A DNA stretch of 64,000 bases from Chryseobacterium sp. (GTDB taxonomy: Bacteria > Bacteroidota > Bacteroidia > Flavobacteriales > Weeksellaceae): the NCBI RefSeq assembly GCF_008831505.1, contig NZ_CP044507.1, positions 2,542,001 through 2,606,000 of the forward strand, given 5' to 3'. Of this stretch, positions 26,799 through 34,579 are shown piece by piece. Made by a program: the position numbers and the translations under genes. Numbering within the stretch: position 1 is the first letter of the stretch; each line of letters begins with the position of its first letter. The notes under the pieces are model-generated. The model made no database searches. It saw nothing but the letters and a program-made list of their open reading frames with translations, and had not been told where the DNA came from.

Positions 26799-27240
26799 TA
26801 TCATCTGGACTGTAAAATCATTTGATGAACTGACAGCCTCCGAACTTTATTCAATTATCAAAGCACGGGTAGACGTGTTTGTTGTGGAACAGGAATGCCC
26901 CTATCCTGACCTGGATGGCTACGACCAGCAGGCTCTACATCTTTGGGCAGTGAAGAAGGGCGAAATTGCTGCCTACTGCCGGATCTTTGCACCGGCGGTC
27001 AAATATCCAGATGCTTCCATTGGAAGGGTTCTTACCACACAGAAGCACCGAAGGATGGAACTGGGCAAGGTTCTGATGAAATTTGCCATCAGCACAATTG
27101 AGGCTCGCTACCGAACATCTGCCATCCGGATTTCAGCTCAGGATTATCTCCTGAAGTTTTATGGCGACCTTGGTTTCGAAGATACCGGCAGGAAATACCT
27201 GGAAGATGATATTCCGCACACCGAAATGGTAAAACGGTAA
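26791..27240 (+). CDS. GNAT-family N-acetyltransferase, ElaA type
   Basis: Predicted acetyl-CoA-dependent acyltransferase; the acceptor is unknown. The ElaA-specific N terminus is recognisable ([20 protein letters not shown], then [12 protein letters not shown]), and the acetyl-CoA-binding part is [21 protein letters not shown] start at ATG 26791 ([11 protein letters not shown]), overlapping engB by 8 bp, rather than the TTG one codon earlier. It ends in a bidirectional terminator facing msrA. Confidence 0.92.
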   Translation: MDDIIWTVKSFDELTASELYSIIKARVDVFVVEQECPYPDLDGYDQQALHLWAVKKGEIAAYCRIFAPAVKYPDASIGRVLTTQKHRRMELGKVLMKFAISTIEARYRTSAIRISAQDYLLKFYGDLGFEDTGRKYLEDDIPHTEMVKR

Positions 27241-27248
27241 AATGGTCC

Positions 27249-27287
27249 AAAAAAAATGGCGAAGAAATTAACTTCGCCATTTTTTTA
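27249..27287. terminator. Bidirectional terminator between the ElaA-type gene and msrA
   Basis: A perfect 14-bp stem, AAAAAATGGCGAAG (27251-27264) with its complement (27272-27285), has a T-run on both strands. It fills the gap between two convergent stop codons. Confidence 0.9.
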
Positions 27288-27941
27288 TTATTGAGCCTCC
27301 GCTTCCAGCCAACCTTTTTCTCCAAAATACTTTTTGAATTTCTGGATCTTGGGTCCCACAACTGCTGAGCAGTAGGGCTGATTAGGATTCTGATTGTAAT
27401 AGCCCTGGTGGTAACTCTCGGCGGTCCAGAATTTCTCCAGCGGTGCAAGTTCGGTCACATATTTACCATTCCATTTTCCTGAACTTTCCGAAAGTTTGAT
27501 GGCAGCCTGAGCTTTGGCTTTTTCCGCCTCATCCTTATAGAAGATTACCGAGCGGTACTGTGTGCCTACGTCATTTCCCTGACGGTTAAGCTGAGTGGGA
27601 TCGTGAAGGAAAAAAAACACTTCCATGAGCTGTTCGTATGAAATAACTGTAGGATCGTAATTGATCTGTACCACTTCTGCATGCCCGGTTTCGCCGGTAG
27701 AGACTTCTTCATAAGTCGGATGGTCCTTATGACCGCCGGCATATCCGGAAATTGCAGATTCTACACCATTCAGCATATTAAAGCAGCTTTCTACACACCA
27801 GAAACATCCGCCTCCAAAAACAAGTTGCTCCATTTTTCTGTTACTATCCATTTTCTTGGTTTTATTATTAACGGTTTTATCTTCCTGCCCGCTGCAGGAA
27901 ATTACGATTAAACTGATTACAAAGAGCAGTAATTTTTTCAT
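27288..27941 (-). CDS. msrA: Peptide-methionine (S)-S-oxide reductase, lipoprotein form
   Basis: Reduces the S form of methionine sulfoxide in proteins. The catalytic block is VFGGGCFWCVESCFNML near residue 45, and SGYAGGHKDHPTYEEVSTG plus YHQGYYNQNPNQPYC are family marks. The N terminus (LLLFVISLIVISCSGQED) is a lipoprotein signal with a Cys at the lipobox, so the enzyme should be anchored in the envelope and repair periplasmic proteins. It follows the ROK kinase gene by 9 bp. Confidence 0.96.
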   Translation of the reverse strand: MKKLLLFVISLIVISCSGQEDKTVNNKTKKMDSNRKMEQLVFGGGCFWCVESCFNMLNGVESAISGYAGGHKDHPTYEEVSTGETGHAEVVQINYDPTVISYEQLMEVFFFLHDPTQLNRQGNDVGTQYRSVIFYKDEAEKAKAQAAIKLSESSGKWNGKYVTELAPLEKFWTAESYHQGYYNQNPNQPYCSAVVGPKIQKFKKYFGEKGWLEAEAQ

Positions 27942-27950
27942 GACTGTAAA

Positions 27951-28922
27951 TTATCCTTTAGTCCACACTAATGCACTGGCTCCAAGTATAGCAGCATCTG
28001 CTTCGCTAAGTTCACTGAGTACAAGTTTCACCTTATTACGGAACACGGGTAGAAGATTCTGTTCCATATGTTCTTTTGCAGGCTTCAGTATAAAATCGCC
28101 GGCTTTAATAACGCCACCGAACAAAAGTATGGCCTCGGGAGATGAAAACATTACAAAATTTGCAAATGCTTCGCCCAGCTTCTGACCTGTGTAGCGGAAC
28201 ACTTCTATGGCAGTAGCATCGCCTTTTAAGGCACAATCATAGACCGTTTTAGCATTAATATCTTCTTCTGAGTATTCATTCAGCAATGAAGTCTGAAATT
28301 CGGCACGCATTTTTTTTGCGGTGATGGTGATTCCGGTTGCTGAAGCATATGCCTCCAGACTGCCATCCAAACCTGTACTCCAGTGGCGCCGGCCGCCCGG
28401 CTTTACTATGGTGTGGCCTAACTCACCGGCAAATCCATCGTGACCGTAAACCAACTTTCCGCCAGAGATTATACCGCCGCCTACACCGGTTCCCAGAGTG
28501 ATCATGATAAAGTCTCTCATTCCGCGAGCTGCTCCGTACATCATCTCGCCAAGCGCCGCCGCATTAGCGTCATTTGTCATGGTGCACGGCTTTCCAAATT
28601 TACGGCTCATAAGTTCAGCAAAAGGAATGATACCTTTCCAATTCAGGTTAGGCGGTTGCTCTATTGTACCTTTATAGTAATTGGCGTTAGGAGCCCCTAC
28701 ACCAATTCCCTCAACCATTATCATTCCGCCGTTTTGCTGAATCAGCGGTTCCAGGTGATGGTAAAGTTCATCAATAAAGCTTTCAACCTCGGCATGGACG
28801 TCAGTTTTCATACTACCTTTTGCCAATATTTCACCACGGTGATTTATCAGTCCAAATTTGGTATTAGTCCCTCCGATATCTATTCCTATGGCCATACGCC
28901 CTGACAAGTCTGTTAATGCCAT
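27951..28922 (-). CDS. ROK-family sugar kinase (glucokinase-like) lacking the zinc cysteines
   Basis: Predicted to phosphorylate glucose or a related hexose with ATP. It has MAIGIDIGGTNTKFGLINHRG (phosphate 1), TNDANAAALGE with the catalytic Asp118, and TLGTGVGGGIISGG (phosphate 2). The ROK zinc motif C-x-C-G-x-x-G-C-x-E is replaced: W181, T183 and S188 stand where the three Cys should be, while His170 and Glu190 remain. Start taken at ATG 28922; the longer frame to 28967 has no family support. Probably co-transcribed with msrA. Substrate cannot be fixed from sequence. Confidence 0.9.
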   Translation of the reverse strand: MALTDLSGRMAIGIDIGGTNTKFGLINHRGEILAKGSMKTDVHAEVESFIDELYHHLEPLIQQNGGMIMVEGIGVGAPNANYYKGTIEQPPNLNWKGIIPFAELMSRKFGKPCTMTNDANAAALGEMMYGAARGMRDFIMITLGTGVGGGIISGGKLVYGHDGFAGELGHTIVKPGGRRHWSTGLDGSLEAYASATGITITAKKMRAEFQTSLLNEYSEEDINAKTVYDCALKGDATAIEVFRYTGQKLGEAFANFVMFSSPEAILLFGGVIKAGDFILKPAKEHMEQNLLPVFRNKVKLVLSELSEADAAILGASALVWTKG

Positions 28923-28974
28923 ATGTTTGAATTGGAATCTAAAATTAGTAAAAATTAAAGCAAACATCGGGCAA

Positions 28975-29004
28975 ATAAAAAGCGGCGGAAAATTTTTCCG
29001 CCGC
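28975..29004 (-). terminator. Intrinsic terminator of secA
   Basis: GCGGCGG (28982-28988) pairs with CCGCCGC (28998-29004), with the AT stretch between extending the stem, and a T-run follows on the minus strand. It lies 23 bp beyond the secA stop. Confidence 0.85.
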
Positions 29005-29026
29005 CATATATCAGATTTCTGTACTC

Positions 29027-32000
29027 TTACTGAGGAATTTCACCTTTAAACAGGAAGGAAATTGTTTCCCTGTTTACCCTGTCTACCATTTCGCTGAAAA
29101 GGTAGAAGGATTCCTGTTTGTAAATTACAAGCGGGTCTTTCTGCTCATAGACAGCTCCCTGTGAGGAACGGCGCAAGTCGTCCATTTCACGAAGGTGCAG
29201 TTTCCAGTTCTCGTCGATAAGAGAAAGAGTAATGTTTTTCTCAAAATCATCTACCAAACTCTGACATTTGGTATCGTAAGCTTTCTGAAGGTCGGTCACG
29301 ATTGTCATCGTCTTAATTCCGTCGGAGAACGGCACCTGTATCATCTTAAACATACTGCCTTGATTAACGTACACATTTTCGATAATCGGGAAAGACTTCT
29401 CCTTCATGAGTTCCAGTCTTTTTGAATAATCTTCCTCAGCGGCACGGTATACTGCTTCAGTAAGGTCGGCCACGGACTTGTTTTTGAAATCATTCTCAGA
29501 TATAGGAGACTCCATTGTAAAGTTTTTGATCATCTCAAATTCAAAAACCTTGTAATCTCCGTCAGCTTTTGTTTTTGAAACAATGGAATGGGACACGTCG
29601 TAGATCATATTGGAGATGTCATACTTCAGGTGATCTCCAAACAGCGCATTCTTTCTTCTTTTATAAATGACATCGCGCTGCTTGTTCATAACGTCGTCAT
29701 ATTCCAGAAGTCTTTTACGGATACCGAAGTTGTTTTCCTCCACCTTTTTCTGAGCTCTCTCAATAGACTTGGTGATCATGGAATGCTGGATGACCTCGCC
29801 TTCCTTATGACCCATACGGTCCATCATCTTGGCAATTTTCTCTGAACCGAAAAGACGCATGAGATTATCTTCCAGGGACACATAGAACTGTGAGCTACCC
29901 GGGTCTCCCTGACGTCCGGCACGACCGCGAAGCTGTCTGTCCACCCTTCTGGAATCGTGTCTTTCTGTACCAATAATGGCCAGACCACCAGCCTCCTTCA
30001 CGCCTTCACGCAGTTTAATGTCGGTACCCCTACCTGCCATGTTGGTGGCAATGGTCACCTGACCCGGACGGCCTGCCTCCGAAACAATCTCGGCTTCTTT
30101 CTTGTGAAGTTTGGCATTAAGTACCTGGTGCTGTATTTTTCTAAGCTGAAGTGCTTTTGAAAGCAATTGTGAAATCTCAACGGAAGTGGTACCCACCAGT
30201 ACAGGACGTCCGGCGGCAGTCAGCCTTTCAATCTCCTCAATTACAGCATTGTATTTTTCGCGGTTGGTTTTGAAAACCAGATCCTGTCTGTCGTCTCTGA
30301 TTATAGGTCTGTTGGTAGGAATTACCACTACATCCAGTTTATAGATCTGCCAAAGTTCACCAGCTTCCGTTTCAGCTGTACCGGTCATACCCGCAAGCTT
30401 GTTGTACATACGGAAGTAGTTCTGAAGCGTGATGGTGGCAAAAGTTTGTGTAGCGGCTTCGATTTTTACGTTTTCCTTAGCTTCAATAGCCTGGTGAAGA
30501 CCATCGGAGTATCTTCGGCCATCCATAATACGGCCTGTCTGCTCATCCACGATCTTTACTTCACCGTCGATAACTACATATTCATCGTCTTTTTCAAAAA
30601 GAGTGTAAGCCTTAAGCAACTGGTTCATCGTATGAACGCGCTCTGACTTTACGGCAAAATCGCGGAAAAGTTCTTCTCTGGCTGCAAACTCCTCGTCTTT
30701 AGACAGGTTTTTCGCTTCCAGTTCAGCAATTTCTGTGGCAATGTCCTGAAGTACGAAAAAGTCTTTATCGTCGTTACCCTGGGACATGTATTCCACGCCT
30801 TTGTCGGTAAGGTCTATTTGGTTATTCTTTTCATCAATTACGAAATACAGGTCCTTATCCACGATGGGCATGTCGCGGTTGTTATCCTGCATATACTGGC
30901 CCTCCACCTTTTGAAGAAGGGCTCTGTTACCACTTTCGGAAAGAAACTTAATTAACTGACGGTTCTTTGGAAGACCACGGTAGGCCTGCAGCAGTTTGAA
31001 TCCTCCTTCTTTGGTATTTCCGGCTGCGATGAGCTTCTTGGCTTCGTTGAAGATCTGTGAAACAGTTTGCTTCTGCACAGCCACGATCCTGTCCACGGAA
31101 GGTTTCAAAACGTCATATTCCTGACGGTCACCCTGAGGAACCGGTCCGGAAATGATAAGCGGGGTTCTGGCATCATCAACAAGAACTGAATCCACCTCAT
31201 CTACAATCGCGAAATTAAGTTCACCTTGAACAAGTTCGTCCGGGGATGTTACCATATTATCTCTCAGGTAGTCGAAACCGAACTCATTGTTAGTACCGTA
31301 GGTGATATTGGAGTTGTACGCTTTCCGGCGACCTTCCGAATTTGGCTGGTGATTGTCTATACAGTCTATTGAAAGCTGATGGAATTGGTAAAGTGGTCCC
31401 ATCCACGCGGAGTCACGCTTCGCAAGATAGTCGTTTACGGTAACTACATGCACCCCACGTCCGGGAAGTGCGTTCAGATAGATTGGCAGGGTACCCACGA
31501 GGGTCTTACCTTCACCTGTAGCCATCTCGGCAATTTTACCGCTGTGCAGCACAACACCACCAATGAACTGGGTATCATAATGCACCATATCCCAAACCAC
31601 CTCGGTACCATGTGCATTCCAGCTTTTTTTCCATACTGCCTCCTCACCCTGGATTTCAACAAAATCCTTGGTTGCAGCCAATTGTCTGTCCCAATCGGTA
31701 GCGGTTACACGGATTTCGCCATTCTGTGCCCAGCGGCGGGCCGTTTCTTTGATGAGTGCGAATGCTTCGGGAAGGATTTCATCCAAAACCTTTTCTTCAG
31801 CAGCATACGCCTCTTTATTTAATGTATCTACCTTTGTAAAAAGGGCTTCTTTTTCATCAATATTAGAACTGTTTTTTATCTGTTCCCGGGTGGCCTCTAT
31901 CTGAGAAGTGATGTGAGCTGCGGCAGCCTTAATTTTTTCTCTGAACTCGGCAGTCTTATTACGTAAGCCGTCGTCGCTTAGCTGCTGAATATCACCTTCC

Positions 32001-32098
32001 GCTGCTTTTATTTTTCCTACTACTTTTTTAACTTCCTTAAGATCGGTAACATTTTTGTCTCCCAGAAAGCCTTTAAGAACTTTGTTTAAAAAACTCAT
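29027..32098 (-). CDS. secA: Preprotein translocase ATPase SecA
   Basis: Motor ATPase that drives proteins through SecYEG. Start at ATG 32098 ([19 protein letters not shown]). Walker A reads [16 protein letters not shown] and Walker B is [19 protein letters not shown]; the second motor domain has [13 protein letters not shown] and [20 protein letters not shown]. It is 1023 aa, with an insertion near residues 335-420 as in other Bacteroidota, and ends FLFKGEIPQ without the Cys-rich zinc tail (C-x-C) that many SecA proteins carry for SecB binding. Confidence 0.97.
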   Translation of the reverse strand: MSFLNKVLKGFLGDKNVTDLKEVKKVVGKIKAAEGDIQQLSDDGLRNKTAEFREKIKAAAAHITSQIEATREQIKNSSNIDEKEALFTKVDTLNKEAYAAEEKVLDEILPEAFALIKETARRWAQNGEIRVTATDWDRQLAATKDFVEIQGEEAVWKKSWNAHGTEVVWDMVHYDTQFIGGVVLHSGKIAEMATGEGKTLVGTLPIYLNALPGRGVHVVTVNDYLAKRDSAWMGPLYQFHQLSIDCIDNHQPNSEGRRKAYNSNITYGTNNEFGFDYLRDNMVTSPDELVQGELNFAIVDEVDSVLVDDARTPLIISGPVPQGDRQEYDVLKPSVDRIVAVQKQTVSQIFNEAKKLIAAGNTKEGGFKLLQAYRGLPKNRQLIKFLSESGNRALLQKVEGQYMQDNNRDMPIVDKDLYFVIDEKNNQIDLTDKGVEYMSQGNDDKDFFVLQDIATEIAELEAKNLSKDEEFAAREELFRDFAVKSERVHTMNQLLKAYTLFEKDDEYVVIDGEVKIVDEQTGRIMDGRRYSDGLHQAIEAKENVKIEAATQTFATITLQNYFRMYNKLAGMTGTAETEAGELWQIYKLDVVVIPTNRPIIRDDRQDLVFKTNREKYNAVIEEIERLTAAGRPVLVGTTSVEISQLLSKALQLRKIQHQVLNAKLHKKEAEIVSEAGRPGQVTIATNMAGRGTDIKLREGVKEAGGLAIIGTERHDSRRVDRQLRGRAGRQGDPGSSQFYVSLEDNLMRLFGSEKIAKMMDRMGHKEGEVIQHSMITKSIERAQKKVEENNFGIRKRLLEYDDVMNKQRDVIYKRRKNALFGDHLKYDISNMIYDVSHSIVSKTKADGDYKVFEFEMIKNFTMESPISENDFKNKSVADLTEAVYRAAEEDYSKRLELMKEKSFPIIENVYVNQGSMFKMIQVPFSDGIKTMTIVTDLQKAYDTKCQSLVDDFEKNITLSLIDENWKLHLREMDDLRRSSQGAVYEQKDPLVIYKQESFYLFSEMVDRVNRETISFLFKGEIPQ

Positions 32099-32162
32099 AT
32101 TGATTGATTTCTGCCCATCCAATGGATCGAGCCACTAATAATAATTAATTTAACACAAATCC

Positions 32163-32194
32163 AAAAATAAAACGGATGCACCGTAATGCATCCG
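32163..32194 (-). terminator. Intrinsic terminator after the DUF2795 gene
   Basis: CGGATGCA (32173-32180) pairs with TGCATCCG (32187-32194) and the minus strand continues TTTTATTTTT. The same tract reads TATTTTTG (32162-32169), a full TAnnTTTG match that could act as a promoter for secA with a leader of about 55 nt. Confidence 0.7.
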
Positions 32195-32206
32195 ATTAAC
32201 GGATTT

Positions 32207-32428
32207 TTAGTATTCGTCTTCGTTCCAAAGGAAGTCGTCATCTGTTGGATAGTCGCTCCAGACTTCTTCAATGGATTCATAAATTTCACCTTCGTCTTCA
32301 ATGGCCTGAAGATTTTCCACAACTTCCATGGGAGCTCCGGTCCTGATGGCATAATCAATTAATTCCGCCTTCGTCATAGGCCAGGGAGCATCACTTAAGA
32401 AAGAAGCTAATTCTAGTGTCCAGTACAT
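32207..32428 (-). CDS. DUF2795 domain-containing protein (73 aa)
   Basis: A small acidic protein with the DUF2795 core MYWTLELASFLSDAPWPMTK followed by ELIDYAIRTGAPMEVVENL, then an acidic tail (DDDFLWNEDEY). Such proteins are widespread in Flavobacteriia upstream of secA; their function is unknown to me. A clear -7 element precedes it and a terminator follows, so it seems to be its own transcription unit. Confidence 0.85.
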   Translation of the reverse strand: MYWTLELASFLSDAPWPMTKAELIDYAIRTGAPMEVVENLQAIEDEGEIYESIEEVWSDYPTDDDFLWNEDEY

Positions 32429-32454
32429 ATCTTTTGTTGTATATTAAATTTTTG

Positions 32455-32462
32455 CAAAAGTA
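32455..32462 (-). promoter_or_regulatory. -7 element for the DUF2795 gene
   Basis: TACTTTTG on the minus strand fully fits TAnnTTTG and ends 26 bp before the start codon. The upstream region is T-rich without an exact TTG. Confidence 0.5.
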
Positions 32463-32585
32463 AAAAAATAGATGTGAAAAATAATCTTTTCCTATCTGAT
32501 TTCCAATTAATTTGATTTTTATTTGGCAGCAGTTAAACAACCGTGCTTAATTGCTCAACTGGCGCACTCCCGCAGGCAACCGCAC

Positions 32586-33608
32586 TCATTTTCTCAAAAA
32601 CCATTCCACAAACTTTTTTATGCCATTGCGGAAATCTGTAGCCGGTTTGTATCCCAGCATCTCTTTTGCTTTTGTTATATCTGCATAAGTTTGGGGAACA
32701 TCGCCCGGCTGATGGGGAAGCTCCTTTTTAAGGGCTTTTTTATCCAGAAAATCTTCTACCGTACCCAGCATTTCATTCAGATTGATGACTTGGCTTTCAC
32801 CAAGGTTAACAATTTCGTAAACACCTTGATGCTTCTGAAGAAATTCGGCAGCTTTCAGAATTCCTGACACAATGTCGTCTATATAAGTATAATCCCGGGC
32901 AGTGCTGCCATCGCCATAAAAGGGAACCTCCCTACCCTCTGAAATAAGCCTGGTAAACTTATGTATGGCCAAATCAGGTCGCTGCCGCGGACCATAGACG
33001 GTGAAAAATCGCAGCTGGATCATGTCTATTTTATAGAGATGATGGTAAACATGTCCCAGTATTTCGCCGCATCTTTTTGTCGCGGCATAAGGCGACACAG
33101 GCCGGTCCACAGGGTCGTTTTCGGAAAAAGGAACCTTCTCATTACTGCCGTAAACACTGGAAGACGAAGCGCAGACAAACTTACGTACATCAAACTCGCG
33201 GCAAAGCTCCCAAATATTCATAGTGCCGCGGATATTTACTTCTTCATAATCCAACGGCCGTTCTATGGAAGGTCTTACGCCGGCCAGTGCGGCCAGGTGT
33301 ATGACAAAATCCGGTTTTTGCGTACGGAAAACTTCAGCCAAAGCTTCTTTATTGCGAATATCCAAATACCAAAGGCTGTATCTGTCTGAAGACGTATACT
33401 TTATTGCGCGCGCAATATCCTTTTCTCTGCTTTCAAAGGTAAATGGCAATTTTTTACCGGTGCTGGTAAATGTGTTGCTGATTTTAATTCTGTAATCATA
33501 GAAATCATCAAAGTTGTCAATATTTATGACAGAATGTCCCAAATTTAAAAGCTGCTCTATAAGGTGTGATCCTATAAAGCCGCTGCCGCCCGTTACGAGG
33601 TATTTCAT
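32586..33608 (-). CDS. NAD-dependent nucleotide-sugar epimerase (UDP-glucuronate 4-epimerase-like)
   Basis: Short-chain dehydrogenase fold enzyme that probably interconverts UDP-glucuronate and UDP-galacturonate for surface polysaccharide. NAD motif MKYLVTGGSGFIGSHLIEQL, the Ser of the catalytic triad in CASSSSVYGSNEKVPFSE, and the YxxxK pair in SPYAATKRCGE near residue 180. RFFTVYGPRQRPDLAIHKF is the pattern of the CapI/LpsL group, which is why this substrate is favoured over UDP-glucose. No sugar-synthesis genes lie beside it. Confidence 0.88.
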   Translation of the reverse strand: MKYLVTGGSGFIGSHLIEQLLNLGHSVINIDNFDDFYDYRIKISNTFTSTGKKLPFTFESREKDIARAIKYTSSDRYSLWYLDIRNKEALAEVFRTQKPDFVIHLAALAGVRPSIERPLDYEEVNIRGTMNIWELCREFDVRKFVCASSSSVYGSNEKVPFSENDPVDRPVSPYAATKRCGEILGHVYHHLYKIDMIQLRFFTVYGPRQRPDLAIHKFTRLISEGREVPFYGDGSTARDYTYIDDIVSGILKAAEFLQKHQGVYEIVNLGESQVINLNEMLGTVEDFLDKKALKKELPHQPGDVPQTYADITKAKEMLGYKPATDFRNGIKKFVEWFLRK

Positions 33609-33689
33609 CTGCTGCTGTTTACTTTCACAAAGCTATTAATTTTAGACGGTCAAATCTTTATTCCGTAATTTTACATCAAATATTAAAAA

Positions 33690-34490
33690 ATGCAGTTCTC
33701 CGGACAGATTTTAAAGATGTGCACTCAAAACGGTAAGCCCATTCAGTATTACATGACTTTGGGTTCAGATCTTATTATGATGAACCAGCTGATTGGTAAG
33801 AAACTTTCAATCCGGCACACAGGCTATCAGTGTGTCTGCTGTGACCGCGATGAGAAGCTTTACCGGATGGGATACTGCAAAAAATGTTTTTTCGAAAGCC
33901 CGTACGCGAGTGACACGATTATACGCCCGGAACTTTCAACCGCACATCTGGGAATTGGCGAGCGGGATCTGGAGGTGGAAAAATCGATACAGCTGCGTCC
34001 GCATATCGTATATCTGGCCTATACGGGCTATGTGAAAGTGGGTGTAACGCGAGAAAGTCAGATTCCGACAAGATGGATTGACCAGGGTGCCACTTTCGCC
34101 CTACCCATTGCAAGGACAGACAACCGATACGAGGCGGGTATGATAGAGGTGGCCCTTAAAGAACATCTGTCTGATAAGACGAACTGGCGAAAAATGCTGG
34201 AAGATGATTTTGAAGACGACCTGGACCTGAAAGATTTCCGGGACAAAATACGCGGATACTTCCCTGAAGATTTTCAGAATTTTTACTCGATGGAGCATGA
34301 GATGGAAAGACTGGACTATCCGTATGAAGCTCCGGAGAAGATCACCTCTGTTACGCTGGAGAAAAATCCCGAGTTCAGAGGTACGCTGACCGGCATCAAG
34401 GGTCAGTATCTCTCTTTTGAGGGCGGATTTTTCATTAATGTTCGTGCGCATGAAGGCTATGTGATCAACCTGGAGGTAAGTCACTTATAA
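33690..34490 (+). CDS. DUF2797 domain-containing protein with zinc ribbon and GIY-YIG-like segment
   Basis: Function unknown. An N-terminal barrel-like part is followed by four cysteines in two C-x-x-C pairs (QCVCCDRD and GYCKKCFFE, about residues 48-70), a likely zinc ribbon. Then comes VYLAYTGYVKVGVTRESQIP and RWIDQGA (about residues 108-138), which resembles the start of the GIY-YIG/T5orf172 fold (V-Y, G-x-V-K-V-G, R-W). A DNA- or RNA-binding or nicking role is conceivable but unproved. It is divergent from the epimerase gene. Confidence 0.82.
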   Translation: MQFSGQILKMCTQNGKPIQYYMTLGSDLIMMNQLIGKKLSIRHTGYQCVCCDRDEKLYRMGYCKKCFFESPYASDTIIRPELSTAHLGIGERDLEVEKSIQLRPHIVYLAYTGYVKVGVTRESQIPTRWIDQGATFALPIARTDNRYEAGMIEVALKEHLSDKTNWRKMLEDDFEDDLDLKDFRDKIRGYFPEDFQNFYSMEHEMERLDYPYEAPEKITSVTLEKNPEFRGTLTGIKGQYLSFEGGFFINVRAHEGYVINLEVSHL

Positions 34491-34551
34491 AGGCGCATAA
34501 ATAATGTAAGATAAAAGGCGCAGGGTATAAGGCAGCGCGGATGTCATAAGC

Positions 34552-34559
34552 TAATTTTG
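34552..34559 (+). promoter_or_regulatory. Possible -7 element for the AsmA-like gene
   Basis: TAATTTTG fully fits TAnnTTTG and ends 20 bp before the GTG start at 34580. No clear TTG at the expected distance. Confidence 0.4.
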
Positions 34560-34579
34560 CCTCACAACGCAAAAACTTT

